From positions 16,746 through 80,745 of the forward strand of contig JBGSXL010000033.1 in NCBI GenBank assembly GCA_041751425.1: DNA of 64,000 bases, in the 5' to 3' direction. Source of the stretch: JAVVEG01 sp041751425 (GTDB lineage: Bacteria; Pseudomonadota; Gammaproteobacteria; Pseudomonadales; Pseudohongiellaceae). This document shows positions 1 through 8,347 of the stretch, piece by piece. The translations under genes and the position numbers were made by a program. The stretch's first letter is position 1, and each line of letters begins with the position of its first letter. The notes below the pieces were generated by a model. It was not told where the DNA came from, did not search any database, and was given only the letters and a program-made list of their open reading frames with translations.

Positions 1-130
1 CGCTACCCAACAGGTAGGAATTCGTGCCCGGACCCGTCATGATATTGGCGTTGTCGCAAAGCACCCGAAAAACGGGAATTGTGCCGGATCCAACGGGTTT
101 GGCCTCACCGGCAATAAACTGTGAATTCAC
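1..130 (-). CDS. MBL-fold metallohydrolase, N-terminal part (runs off the window)
   Basis: Only the first 43 codons lie in the window. The reading frame opens with GTG at 130 (an upstream GTG in the same frame is followed at once by a stop) and translates to a segment containing NANIMTGPGTNSYLLGS. A run of the type xxMTGPGTNSYLLG is typical of the first beta strands of LACTB2-like metallo-beta-lactamase-fold hydrolases, just ahead of the HxHxDH metal motif, which would lie outside the window. The gene is divergent from serA. Family assignment rests on this short stretch, so the substrate cannot be inferred. Confidence 0.7.
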   Translation of the reverse strand, partial: MNSQFIAGEAKPVGSGTIPVFRVLCDNANIMTGPGTNSYLLGS

Positions 131-247
131 TGTGTGTTCACCTGCTCTGTCTGCGTTTTAGAGGCATCATAGCGGTTTTGCTTTGAATCTAAAACCGCCA
201 ATTCAGTGCATAAAACAGTACTGGCCTTTGGCGCTGATTCGCGCTAT

Positions 248-261
248 AAAAGGCGCCTTTT
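248..261. other. 14-bp perfect palindrome in the serA / MBL-hydrolase intergenic region
   Basis: The region between the divergent hydrolase gene and serA (131-395) has no gene. It contains the perfect palindrome AAAAGGCGCCTTTT about 135 bp ahead of serA. It could be an operator for either gene or chance; I recognise no named binding site. Nothing else stands out in the gap. Confidence 0.3.
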
Positions 262-395
262 CAGACGTCACGATGCAGCCGATGCACACAGGTGTTACTC
301 GCCCGTTACGAATGGGTTGGCACTGAAAATACAGCCCCGATCATGAGAACGAAGAGCCATATCGAATGGCCCGGGAACCGGAAGGGACAATCAGC

Positions 396-1577
396 ATGTA
401 CAGGATTCAGACGTTCAACCAGATTTCAGACAAAGGTCTGAACCGTTTTCCACATGGCAATTATCAGGTGGGACCGGACTTAACCAACAGCGATGCTATT
501 CTGGTACGCAGCCACAAACTCAGCACCAGTGACACCAATCCGCAATTACGGGCGGTAGCCCGCGCGGGTGCCGGAGTGAACAATGTGCCGGTGGCCAGTT
601 ATACCGAACAGGGCATCGTGGTATTCAATACGCCGGGAGCCAATGCCAACGCTGTCAAAGAATTGGTGTTGTGCGGTCTGTTGTTGTCTTCACGCGGCAT
701 CATTCCGGGTATCAACTATGTCAATTTGCTTGCTGACATAACTGACAATGCCGCTATGTCCAAATTGCTGGAAGAAGAAAAGAAGCGCTTCAAAGGCAAT
801 GAGTTGGTCGGCAAGACTCTGGGCATTATCGGTTTGGGTGCAATCGGCTCGCTGGTCGCCGAAATGGCAATCAGCCTGGGCATGAAAGTCCTGGGTTACG
901 ACCCTGCGCTGTCAGTAGATGCAGCCTGGCGTCTGCCGAATCAAGTGCGCAAGATTGAAAACATCAGCGCACTTCTGGGTCATTCTGATTTCGTGACTCT
1001 GCATTTGCCAGTACTGGATTCTACCCGCGGTCTGGTCAATGCCGATTTGATTGCCTCCATGAAACCCGATTTGTGTTTATTGAATTTTTCACGCGAAGAG
1101 ATTGTTGATACTGCAGCACTGGTAGATGGTCTGGATGCTGGCTCATTGCGTATGTACGTAGCCGATTTCCCCTGCAAGGAATTGATTGGTCGCGATGATG
1201 TGATCCTGATGCCACACATTGGCGCCAGCACCGATGAAGCGGAAGAAAACTGCGCCGTGATGGCCGTCGACCAGTTAATCGATTTTCTGGAGAATGGGAA
1301 TATTCGCAACTCAGTCAACTTCCCGAACATTACTTTGGACCGCGTTGCCAATGGCTCAAAATGCAGTCGTCTGGCCATCAGCAACCGCAACGTGCCAGGT
1401 ATGTTGGGAAAAATACTGTCCGTGCTGGCGGATCAGAACATCAACGTGATTGATATGATCAACAAGAGCCGCAACGAAATTGCCTACAACCTGATTGATG
1501 TCGAGACGCGGCCATCGGATGCTGCTTTGGCGGGGATTGCTGAGATACCTGATGTCATCAAGGTGACGGTGCTTTAG
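396..1577 (+). CDS. serA: D-3-phosphoglycerate dehydrogenase with C-terminal ACT domain
   Basis: Catalyses NAD-dependent oxidation of 3-phosphoglycerate to 3-phosphohydroxypyruvate, the first committed step of serine synthesis in the cytosol. The 393-residue product has the 2-hydroxyacid dehydrogenase fold: substrate-site RAGAGVNNVP near residue 60, the NAD loop GLGAIGS near 148, and the late catalytic His in MPHIGAST near 274. The last 75 residues form an ACT domain (SNRNVPGMLGKILSVL), the usual serine-binding regulatory module. The ATG at 396 is preferred to an in-frame ATG at 366 because AAGGGA lies 8 bases before it and the extra 10 residues are not part of the family. At about 390 residues it is the shorter PGDH type, without the intervening domain of the longest forms. 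serC follows 70 bp downstream. Confidence 0.95.
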   Translation: MYRIQTFNQISDKGLNRFPHGNYQVGPDLTNSDAILVRSHKLSTSDTNPQLRAVARAGAGVNNVPVASYTEQGIVVFNTPGANANAVKELVLCGLLLSSRGIIPGINYVNLLADITDNAAMSKLLEEEKKRFKGNELVGKTLGIIGLGAIGSLVAEMAISLGMKVLGYDPALSVDAAWRLPNQVRKIENISALLGHSDFVTLHLPVLDSTRGLVNADLIASMKPDLCLLNFSREEIVDTAALVDGLDAGSLRMYVADFPCKELIGRDDVILMPHIGASTDEAEENCAVMAVDQLIDFLENGNIRNSVNFPNITLDRVANGSKCSRLAISNRNVPGMLGKILSVLADQNINVIDMINKSRNEIAYNLIDVETRPSDAALAGIAEIPDVIKVTVL

Positions 1578-1647
1578 TTCACTTTTTTTCCAGTGTAGTT
1601 GTGCAACAAATTATTTAAAGCCTTTTATCAAAAGACAGGAACACGAC

Positions 1648-2736
1648 ATGACACGCATTTTCAATTTCGGCGCTGGCCCGGCAATGTTGCCCACCTCGGT
1701 CATGGAAAAAGCCCGTGATGAGTTTCTCGATTTTCAGGGGATGGGAGCATCTATAATCGAGATCAGCCACCGCTCACCGGAGTTCGATGCCGTATTGAAC
1801 CGCACCGATGAATTATTTCGCGAGTTGTCCGGACTGCCTGACAATTATGAAATTCTTTATGTGCACGGTGGTGCGCAGATGCAGTTTTCCGCGATACCTC
1901 TGAATCTGCTTGGCCTGAAACCAGCACACAAAGCTGCTTATGTTGAATCCGGCAATTTTGCGATGCTCGCGCGCAAGGAGGCTTCACGATTTGGCAATAT
2001 CACCGTTGCCGCCAGCAGCGAGACGACCAATTTCGATCGCATTCCTGATTTTGATCCGAGGAAACTGGACCCGGAAACCTCTTATGTACATATCACCAGC
2101 AACAACACCATTTTTGGTACACGCTGGCAGCAGTTTCCGGATACCGGCAGCATTCCTTTGGTAGCGGATATGACGTCCGAGTTGTTATCGCGTGAATTGA
2201 ACTACAACCAATTTGGAATCATCTTTGCCGGTCTGCAGAAAAACCTGGGACCATCCGGTCTGGCGGTTGTACTGGTACGCAAAGACCTGTTGGGCCATAC
2301 CCTGCCTCATACGCCTTCACTGCTGGATTATTCGGTGTACGCGAAAAACCATTCGCTCTACAACACCAACAATACGTTCGCCATGTACATGATGGGACTA
2401 GTGTTGGAGTGGTTGAAAGAGCAAGGTGGTGTTGCAGCCATTGAAGCGGTGAACGAGCAGAAAGCCAAAGTACTTTACGATGTTATAGACAGCACTGATT
2501 TCTATATTGGTTCTGCGCATCCGGATCACCGTTCACGTATGACAGTGACGTTCAATCTGGCTGACAATACGCTGTTGGATAAGTTCGTAAAAGAAGCGTT
2601 GGCTCAAGGCCTGTATGCACTGAAAGGACATCGTCTTGTAGGGGGCGTACGTGCATCTATCTACAACGCGATGCCTCTGGAGGGCTGTCAAAAGCTGGTT
2701 GCGTTCATGAAGGAGTTTGAGCGCAACAACGGCTGA
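1648..2736 (+). CDS. serC: Phosphoserine aminotransferase
   Basis: PLP-dependent class V aminotransferase converting 3-phosphohydroxypyruvate and glutamate to phosphoserine and 2-oxoglutarate; the same enzyme also serves pyridoxal phosphate synthesis. The N-terminus FNFGAGPAMLP and the PLP lysine in GLQKNLGPSG (K198) are diagnostic, and the 362-residue length matches the family. It sits directly after serA, so two consecutive serine-pathway steps are co-located; no serB is visible in the window. The next gene starts 34 bp after the stop codon. Confidence 0.96.
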   Translation: MTRIFNFGAGPAMLPTSVMEKARDEFLDFQGMGASIIEISHRSPEFDAVLNRTDELFRELSGLPDNYEILYVHGGAQMQFSAIPLNLLGLKPAHKAAYVESGNFAMLARKEASRFGNITVAASSETTNFDRIPDFDPRKLDPETSYVHITSNNTIFGTRWQQFPDTGSIPLVADMTSELLSRELNYNQFGIIFAGLQKNLGPSGLAVVLVRKDLLGHTLPHTPSLLDYSVYAKNHSLYNTNNTFAMYMMGLVLEWLKEQGGVAAIEAVNEQKAKVLYDVIDSTDFYIGSAHPDHRSRMTVTFNLADNTLLDKFVKEALAQGLYALKGHRLVGGVRASIYNAMPLEGCQKLVAFMKEFERNNG

Positions 2737-2770
2737 TGGTGGGGGGAACCTCTGCACAGGAGTTTTTTGG

Positions 2771-4783
2771 ATGATGCGCTGTCTGCTCCGGTTTTTCGTG
2801 ATGGCTTGCGGGCTGACAGCAGCGCTGATCTCCACTTCATTCAACTCAACGATTCACGCACAGACGCCGTGGTCCACTGATATCCAACTGGAGTGGCTGC
2901 AGCAGGTTCTGCCCGCTGCAGAAACTTTCTCTGAAAAAGCGGGTGATCCGCCAGTTTTCAGCGGCTTTCGGCGCAACCCGGTAAGCGATGAGCAGGAGCT
3001 CGTCGGCTATGTATTTCTCAGCAGCGATGTGCCGCCCGAGCGCAGAGGCTACGCCGCGCCAATCGCGATGCTGATCGGTCTGAGCACCGAGTATCAGATT
3101 ACGGCTATCAAAGTTCTCAACTATTACGAATCCTATCTGTACTCCCGCGGCGACTTCATTGATAACAGCACGTTTCTTGCGCAATTCCGCAATAAGACCC
3201 TCACTGATCAATTTCGTCTGCAGCAGGACTTTGATGGCTTGAGCAGCGCCACAATTACCAGTGCTGCCATGATTCGGGGTGTCAGTGACGCCGCGCGCAG
3301 AGTGGCGCGCACCTATTTGCAATTTGAGGAAGGTGACGAGCAGGAACGCAATACAGCAGCCAATGCTTTAGCACAATTGCAGCCGTTGTCGTGGCAAAAC
3401 ATGATTGATCAGGGAATCATTACGCAAATGACGGCGCCAACCATGTACGGCGACGAATTGCAGCTTTCGTTTACCTATATCGGCAAACGCGTATTGGGTG
3501 AATTCTTTATTGGCGCCGAAGCTTTCTCTGGCGCTGAAAGCGACGCTGCATTTCGCGCAGGACGCGGTGAACTCATGTTGTATGCAGCCAGCGGTGATGG
3601 AGCAGGAAACTCCTTTCGCCAGTTTCCCATAACCATTCAGCAGGGCGACATCAGCCGCACATTACCCGGTTACCGAATGGTCAATGCGGGAGATGCCAGC
3701 GCTGGCGCGATTGCAGGCAATGCACGTTATGCCGGCGCCATCGCCATGCATCCGGATTTCGATATCACGCACCCATTCACTATTATTCTGCAGCCTCCGG
3801 GTTTGACAGAAACTTTCAGCGTGGTTTATCAGTTGAGCGGCATCGGCCTGCCACTGGCCAGAGGAGAAGCGATACTTTCGGAAGAGGAAATTCGCGAGGC
3901 ATTGCTGGCGGAAGCCGGCTTTTTTCAACGTTTGCAACTTGATCCACCATGGCAGGGAACCCCTCCATTGGATATAGCTATGCTTATGCTGATCTTCACG
4001 TTGGTGATGATTGCGTTTCTACGCAAGAGCAGCCGCGTACGCTGGGTAGCTTTGACTTTGACTTTATTCTACCTGGGATTTTTCAAAGCAGGTTTCCTTT
4101 CCGTTTCGCACATCACCAGCGCCATCAGACAAGGGCCAGATGTATTTCTCAACAATATGCCATTACTGATGCTCATTATCTTCACTTTAGTCACTACCTT
4201 ATTATGGGGTAGGATTTTCTGCTCATCGCTCTGTCCCTTCGGTGCAGTGCAGGATTTTCTGGCACGTTTCTCGCCTAAAAGCTGGCGCATTACCATACCG
4301 CAGAATTTTCATGCGCAAGCTATTTACATCAAGTACGCCATCCTGGTTCTGATACTCGGGTTGGCGCTGACGCAAAGCAATCTGACTGTGTTCCAGTACT
4401 TCGAACCCTTCGGCACATTATTTTTCTTCAGCCCTTCATTGTTATTGTGGGCTATCTTGCTTGCTATTCTGCTTGCCTGCGTTCTGGTAGAGCGTTTCTA
4501 TTGTCGTTACGTGTGTCCTTTAGGGGCGGCGCTGGGCGTTATCGCTCTGGTGAGCCCACTGCGCATCAATAGAGTGCCACAATGTACTTTATGTACCGTG
4601 TGCGAACACGCCTGTCCTACTGGCGCTATTCGCAAGGAAAAGATCGATTTCAAGGAATGTGTGCGCTGCGATATCTGTGAGAGTAAACTGATCGAAAAGG
4701 CGGGCACCTGTCGTCACTCCATGACGGAGATAACACGACGGGTCACTGATAAACAAAAACTTGAGGTTGTTGATTTGCGATGA
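2771..4783 (+). CDS. NosR/NirI-like membrane flavo-iron-sulfur protein
   Basis: A 670-residue protein in the order: signal/anchor segment, periplasmic FMN-binding domain, several membrane helices, two CxxxCP helices and a C-terminal 2[4Fe-4S] domain. DGLSSAT (Thr near residue 161) fits the Dxx(S/T)xAT consensus where ApbE attaches FMN covalently. FCSSLCPFG and YCRYVCPLG are the NosR-type membrane cysteine motifs, and CTLCTVCEHACPTG opens the ferredoxin domain. Family members pass electrons between the membrane and periplasm, classically to nitrous oxide reductase, but no nos genes or apbE lie here, so the partner is unknown. ATG 2771 (or 2774) is chosen because AGGAG precedes it; an ATG at 2717 lies inside serC. 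Its stop overlaps the dinB start as ATGA, implying translational coupling. Confidence 0.85.
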   Translation: MMRCLLRFFVMACGLTAALISTSFNSTIHAQTPWSTDIQLEWLQQVLPAAETFSEKAGDPPVFSGFRRNPVSDEQELVGYVFLSSDVPPERRGYAAPIAMLIGLSTEYQITAIKVLNYYESYLYSRGDFIDNSTFLAQFRNKTLTDQFRLQQDFDGLSSATITSAAMIRGVSDAARRVARTYLQFEEGDEQERNTAANALAQLQPLSWQNMIDQGIITQMTAPTMYGDELQLSFTYIGKRVLGEFFIGAEAFSGAESDAAFRAGRGELMLYAASGDGAGNSFRQFPITIQQGDISRTLPGYRMVNAGDASAGAIAGNARYAGAIAMHPDFDITHPFTIILQPPGLTETFSVVYQLSGIGLPLARGEAILSEEEIREALLAEAGFFQRLQLDPPWQGTPPLDIAMLMLIFTLVMIAFLRKSSRVRWVALTLTLFYLGFFKAGFLSVSHITSAIRQGPDVFLNNMPLLMLIIFTLVTTLLWGRIFCSSLCPFGAVQDFLARFSPKSWRITIPQNFHAQAIYIKYAILVLILGLALTQSNLTVFQYFEPFGTLFFFSPSLLLWAILLAILLACVLVERFYCRYVCPLGAALGVIALVSPLRINRVPQCTLCTVCEHACPTGAIRKEKIDFKECVRCDICESKLIEKAGTCRHSMTEITRRVTDKQKLEVVDLR

Positions 4784-5880
4784 ACGCAAACCGCAAGATC
4801 ATTCATTGTGATTGCGACTGTTTCTACGCATCCATTGAAACACGTGACAACCCTGAACTGGCTGGTAAACCGGTAGCTGTTGGCGGCGCCAGTGATCGCC
4901 GGGGCGTAGTGGCCACCTGCAATTATGAAGCGCGCAAATTCGGTATACATTCCGCCATGCCTACTGCAACAGCTCTGAGACTTTGTCCACAGTTGGTTCT
5001 GGTAAGGCCGAACATGGAAAAATATCGGTTGGCATCTCAAGCCATGCATGAGATCTTCCGGCGTTATACCACTTTAATCGAACCTCTTTCATTGGACGAA
5101 GCATTCCTTGACGTCAGTGAAGTGCAAGCCTGTCGTGGCAGCGCTACTTTGATAGCACAGGAAATCCGGCAGACTGTCAGAGAGGAGTTGCGCATCACGC
5201 TGTCCGCCGGTATAGCTCCCAATAAATTCATTGCCAAGATCGCCAGTGACTGGAACAAACCTGATGGCCAGTATGTGGTAACGCCTGACAAAGTGGATGA
5301 ATTTGTCAAAGCCCTGCCAGTGAAGAAAATTTTCGGTGTGGGCAAAGTCACAGCCGCAAGGATGAATGCGATGGGCCTGCATACCTGCGCGGACTTGCGT
5401 GAGTGGAGCGAGGATTCACTGCTGGAGAATTTCGGCAAATTTGGTAGCAGCCTGCATCGTTTGTGCCGCGGCATCGATGACCGGGAGGTGAGAACGGACA
5501 GTCAGCGTAAATCGCTGAGCGTGGAAAATACCTATGCGCAGGATCTGCCCACGCTGGAAAGCTGCCTGGAGCAACTCCCGGTACTGCATCAACAAATGCA
5601 GGAGCGTTTGCAGCGGGTGTTAAAAAAATATCGGGTGAGCAAGAAGTATGTAAAGATCAAGTTTTTGGATTTTGTCAGCACCACAGCCGAGCACAGCGCA
5701 GACAATAGTGATCTGACTGGCTATGAGAAACTACTGACGGAAGCATGGCGACGCGGCGAGCGACCGGTGCGTCTATTGGGTATAGGTGTAGGACTTAGTC
5801 CACTGCAAACTGATACAGTAAAGCCAGAATACAAAATTGCAGAACAACTCGTGTTGCCAGGCGTTGTCGATGATTATTGA
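4780..5880 (+). CDS. dinB: DNA polymerase IV (Y-family translesion polymerase)
   Basis: Error-prone polymerase that extends past damaged or misaligned templates. The catalytic carboxylates are present: D11 in HCDCDCFYASIE and D106/E107 in SLDEAFLDVS. The helix-hairpin-helix segment (KKIFGVGKVTAARM) and little-finger domain follow, and the 366-residue length is normal. The residue after the first catalytic Asp is Cys rather than the common Met, a minor variation. The ATG overlaps the stop of the preceding NosR-like gene, so it has no private promoter and no LexA box of its own visible, unlike many dinB genes. Expression is therefore probably tied to the upstream operon. Confidence 0.94.
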   Translation: MNANRKIIHCDCDCFYASIETRDNPELAGKPVAVGGASDRRGVVATCNYEARKFGIHSAMPTATALRLCPQLVLVRPNMEKYRLASQAMHEIFRRYTTLIEPLSLDEAFLDVSEVQACRGSATLIAQEIRQTVREELRITLSAGIAPNKFIAKIASDWNKPDGQYVVTPDKVDEFVKALPVKKIFGVGKVTAARMNAMGLHTCADLREWSEDSLLENFGKFGSSLHRLCRGIDDREVRTDSQRKSLSVENTYAQDLPTLESCLEQLPVLHQQMQERLQRVLKKYRVSKKYVKIKFLDFVSTTAEHSADNSDLTGYEKLLTEAWRRGERPVRLLGIGVGLSPLQTDTVKPEYKIAEQLVLPGVVDDY

Positions 5881-5924
5881 AGCCACGAGCGGCTATAGAA
5901 TTGTTCAGAGGTTCCTTAAAGATT

Positions 5925-6431
5925 ATGTCCCGCTACCGCCCACCAGCCGCACCCATGTCCAATTACCTGACCCCGGAGGGTGAGGCGCGTCTGAAAGCAG
6001 AACTTACTTATCTGTGGAAGGAGGAGCGTCCGCGCATCACGCAATCTGTGACAGAAGCTGCCGCGCAGGGCGATCGATCCGAAAACGCAGAATACACCTA
6101 CGGCAAAAAACGCCTGCGTGAAATTGATCGGCGCGTGCGCTATCTAAGCAAACGTCTGGAAACCGCAACCGTGGTGAACAACGCGCCAAGCGACACCAGC
6201 AAAGTTTATTTTGGTGCATGGGTTACCGTCTCGGATGACGACGACAACAGTCAGGAGTATCGCATCGTGGGCCCGGACGAGATAGGCGACGCGCCAGGTT
6301 ATATCAGCATGGATGCCCCGTTAGGCAAAGCTCTGCTGGGCAAGAAGATTGACAATGAGGTCACCATCAACACGCCTGATGGCGAGCGCAACTATTACAT
6401 CAGCGCTATTCGCTATAACATCAGCTCATGA
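5925..6431 (+). CDS. greB: Transcript cleavage factor GreB
   Basis: Binds the RNA polymerase secondary channel and stimulates cleavage of backtracked transcripts. The 168-residue protein shows the coiled-coil tip DRSENAEYTYGKK with its acidic residues, then REIDRRVRYLSKRLE and the C-terminal globular domain including VYFGAWVTV and RIVGPDEI. The chosen ATG gives the start MSRYRPPAAP, an extension seen in pseudomonad-type GreB; an internal ATG at 5955 would give the E. coli-like length, and a TTG at 5877 overlapping dinB is less likely. The stop overlaps the next gene by ATGA. Confidence 0.94.
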   Translation: MSRYRPPAAPMSNYLTPEGEARLKAELTYLWKEERPRITQSVTEAAAQGDRSENAEYTYGKKRLREIDRRVRYLSKRLETATVVNNAPSDTSKVYFGAWVTVSDDDDNSQEYRIVGPDEIGDAPGYISMDAPLGKALLGKKIDNEVTINTPDGERNYYISAIRYNISS

Positions 6432-7429
6432 AACACGTCACCATACTCGCGTTTCCGCAGGCTTTGGCATCCAGCATGACAATCCCGCTGGAGATGATCA
6501 ACGCGGCGGCCGTGATACATGAAATACGCAGTAAGCAGCGCAGTCGCCTGCGACTGCTCACTGCCAGCGAAGATGGTCAAGCGCTGACTCTTACAGGTGG
6601 CATCACCATTTTGCCCAATGCCAGTATCGACAACATCGAGTTCAGTGATTTGATTTTCATACCGGCACAGTGGGGAAATCCGCGCGCAGGTGTGAAGCGT
6701 TGTCAGAAGACTGTGATGTGGTTGACTCGGCAATATGAGAAAGGCGCAACCATTTGCAGCGTAGGTACCGGCAGTTATTTTCTGGCGGAGGCCGGACTAT
6801 TGCATGCTCGCTCCGCTACTACACACTGGCGCTATTTCGATGCTTTCCAAAATTCTTACCCTACCGTTAAGTTACAACGCAAACGTTTTATCACGCATGA
6901 GGATCGACTGTACTGCACGGGAAGTATCAACGCAGTACGCGATGTAATGCTGCATTTTGTAGAGCAGTTATTCAGCGAACATACTGCCGATGAAGTTGCG
7001 CATCATTTCACACATGAGCTAAAGAGATCGTATGAATCCATGATTCTTGCAGGCGATCAGAAAAATACACATCATGATGAGGAGATCATCAAGATACAGG
7101 AGTGGCTACAAAAAAATTATCATCGTACGCTTAATCTGGGCGAACTTGCCCAGAGTTTTAATATCAATGTACGCTCTTTCAACAGGCGGTTTCGTGCCGC
7201 TGCCGGCAAAACACCGATGCAGTACCTGCAGGAAACCAGAATTGCACAAGCCAGAGATCTGCTGAAGAAAAGCAATCTCAGTGTGGCGGAGATTGCCTAC
7301 TCCGTGGGCTATCAGGATGTCAGTTATTTCACGGGATTGTTCAGAAAGATGAATTCAGTGACGCCGGTTGAGTACAGGCATCTGGTGCGCAACAAACTGT
7401 TCAAGGTAGATGCTGGTGGGCAGGATTAG
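6428..7429 (+). CDS. GlxA-family transcriptional regulator (DJ-1/PfpI domain + AraC HTH)
   Basis: A 333-residue regulator with an N-terminal DJ-1/PfpI-like amidotransferase fold (residues 5-185, with Cys110 in TICSVGTGSYFLA at the nucleophile-elbow position) and a C-terminal AraC-type double helix-turn-helix (about 225-325; VAEIAYSVGYQDVSYFTGLF is the second HTH). In this family the N-terminal domain is a ligand sensor rather than an enzyme. It overlaps greB by 4 bp and ends the forward run. Target genes and inducer are not evident. Confidence 0.88.
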   Translation: MKHVTILAFPQALASSMTIPLEMINAAAVIHEIRSKQRSRLRLLTASEDGQALTLTGGITILPNASIDNIEFSDLIFIPAQWGNPRAGVKRCQKTVMWLTRQYEKGATICSVGTGSYFLAEAGLLHARSATTHWRYFDAFQNSYPTVKLQRKRFITHEDRLYCTGSINAVRDVMLHFVEQLFSEHTADEVAHHFTHELKRSYESMILAGDQKNTHHDEEIIKIQEWLQKNYHRTLNLGELAQSFNINVRSFNRRFRAAAGKTPMQYLQETRIAQARDLLKKSNLSVAEIAYSVGYQDVSYFTGLFRKMNSVTPVEYRHLVRNKLFKVDAGGQD

Positions 7430-7435
7430 ATTTTT

Positions 7436-7693
7436 CTACAAAGGCTTTTGATACTTCTCTTTCCAGTCTGCATACGGCATGCCATAAACCATTTCCCGCG
7501 CCTTTTCATAATCGACGTCCAGACCTTTGTCGCTGGCCGCAGCGGCATACCATTTGGCCAGACAGTTACGGCAGAAACCGGCCAGATTCATCAATTCAAT
7601 ATTCTGCACCTGCTTGTTGTCGTCCAGATGCTTCAGCAAGCGCCGAAATGCGGCTGCTTCCAATTCCAGTTGCTGTTGTTCGTTCATGGACAT
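7436..7693 (-). CDS. DUF1244 family protein
   Basis: Small 85-residue cytosolic protein with the family core QNIELMNLAGFCRNCLAKWY and the C-terminal MPYADWKEKY. The two cysteines in FCRNC and their surroundings are conserved in this family, which is widespread in proteobacteria and has no assigned biochemical function. It lies downstream of the HPF gene on the same strand, but the terminator at 7708-7744 separates them. Confidence 0.88.
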   Translation of the reverse strand: MSMNEQQQLELEAAAFRRLLKHLDDNKQVQNIELMNLAGFCRNCLAKWYAAAASDKGLDVDYEKAREMVYGMPYADWKEKYQKPL

Positions 7694-7707
7694 AATGGTC
7701 TCTCTTC

Positions 7708-7744
7708 AAAAAAAAACAGGGTCGCACTCAACGTACGACCCTGT
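7708..7744 (-). terminator. Intrinsic terminator downstream of the HPF gene
   Basis: On the minus strand a 9-bp stem (ACAGGGTCG pairing with CGACCCTGT, at 7736-7744 and 7716-7724) with an 11-nt loop is followed directly by a run of about nine T residues (7708-7716). It lies 19 bp after the HPF stop codon. Confidence 0.85.
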
Positions 7745-7762
7745 GGGATTTATTGTCGATGA

Positions 7763-8200
7763 TCAGACTGCCTCTGCATACCGTTGGTATTCAGGTTCGT
7801 CATCATCGTCTATATCCAGATTATGATCTGCATTACTTAACCCATTGTCAAAATCATTGGCATGGCTGATGGGTGTTTTCCGATGTTTTTTATCCACAGA
7901 TTTGAGTTGTCGCTCTGCTGCATTGAACGCGTCGCGTATCGCAACATAGAGATCTTCATGGGAGTGTTTGTCGTGTTGGTCCTGCTTGACCACCACTTCT
8001 TTGTTCGGCGTGTGTATCTCTACTGCTACTGAGTAGACTTTGCCTTTGGTCTGGTTATTGTGAGGAGAATCCAGTACGACCCGGCCGCCTATGATGTCGC
8101 TGGTATAGCGTTTCAGTTTGCTTATACGCTTGTTGACATTGTCGATGATCGCATCTGATTGATCGATATTGTGAAAAAGAATCTGGAATTCATTAGACAT
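7763..8200 (-). CDS. hpf: Ribosome hibernation promoting factor (HPF/RaiA family)
   Basis: Binds the 30S decoding region of idle ribosomes during stationary phase. The 145-residue protein has the S30AE fold: an N-terminal beta strand with FQILFHNIDQSDAI, the basic KRISKLKRY helix, and EDLYVAIRDAFNAAERQLK. The C-terminal 35 residues are acidic (DDDDEPE) and lack the dimerisation domain of long HPF. ATG 8200 is preferred over a TTG at 8209 because AAGGAG sits 10 bases before the ATG but only one base before the TTG. It is not beside rpoN, where hpf often lies. Confidence 0.87.
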   Translation of the reverse strand: MSNEFQILFHNIDQSDAIIDNVNKRISKLKRYTSDIIGGRVVLDSPHNNQTKGKVYSVAVEIHTPNKEVVVKQDQHDKHSHEDLYVAIRDAFNAAERQLKSVDKKHRKTPISHANDFDNGLSNADHNLDIDDDDEPEYQRYAEAV

Positions 8201-8347
8201 AAACTTCAATCTCCTTGTTTTACTTTTACATGGTGAATGGATTTTTTCTCGTCGTGTGCGCGTCCTCCAGTTGGTGTTTAAAAATAGTTCGTTGATGAAA
8301 ACTACTAAAATTAATTTCTAGTACCCTGATCTTAAATGCCCTGTTTT

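Noticed and set aside
366..395. Earlier ATG for serA
   Set aside because: The added residues are unlike the family, and the best ribosome-binding site serves ATG 396.
980..1390. 136-codon minus-strand frame inside serA
   Set aside because: Antisense shadow of a conserved enzyme with no domain signature.
2717..2770. Upstream ATG for the NosR-like gene at 2717
   Set aside because: It lies inside serC, has no ribosome-binding site and adds 18 residues before the signal segment; AGGAG before 2771 supports the later start.
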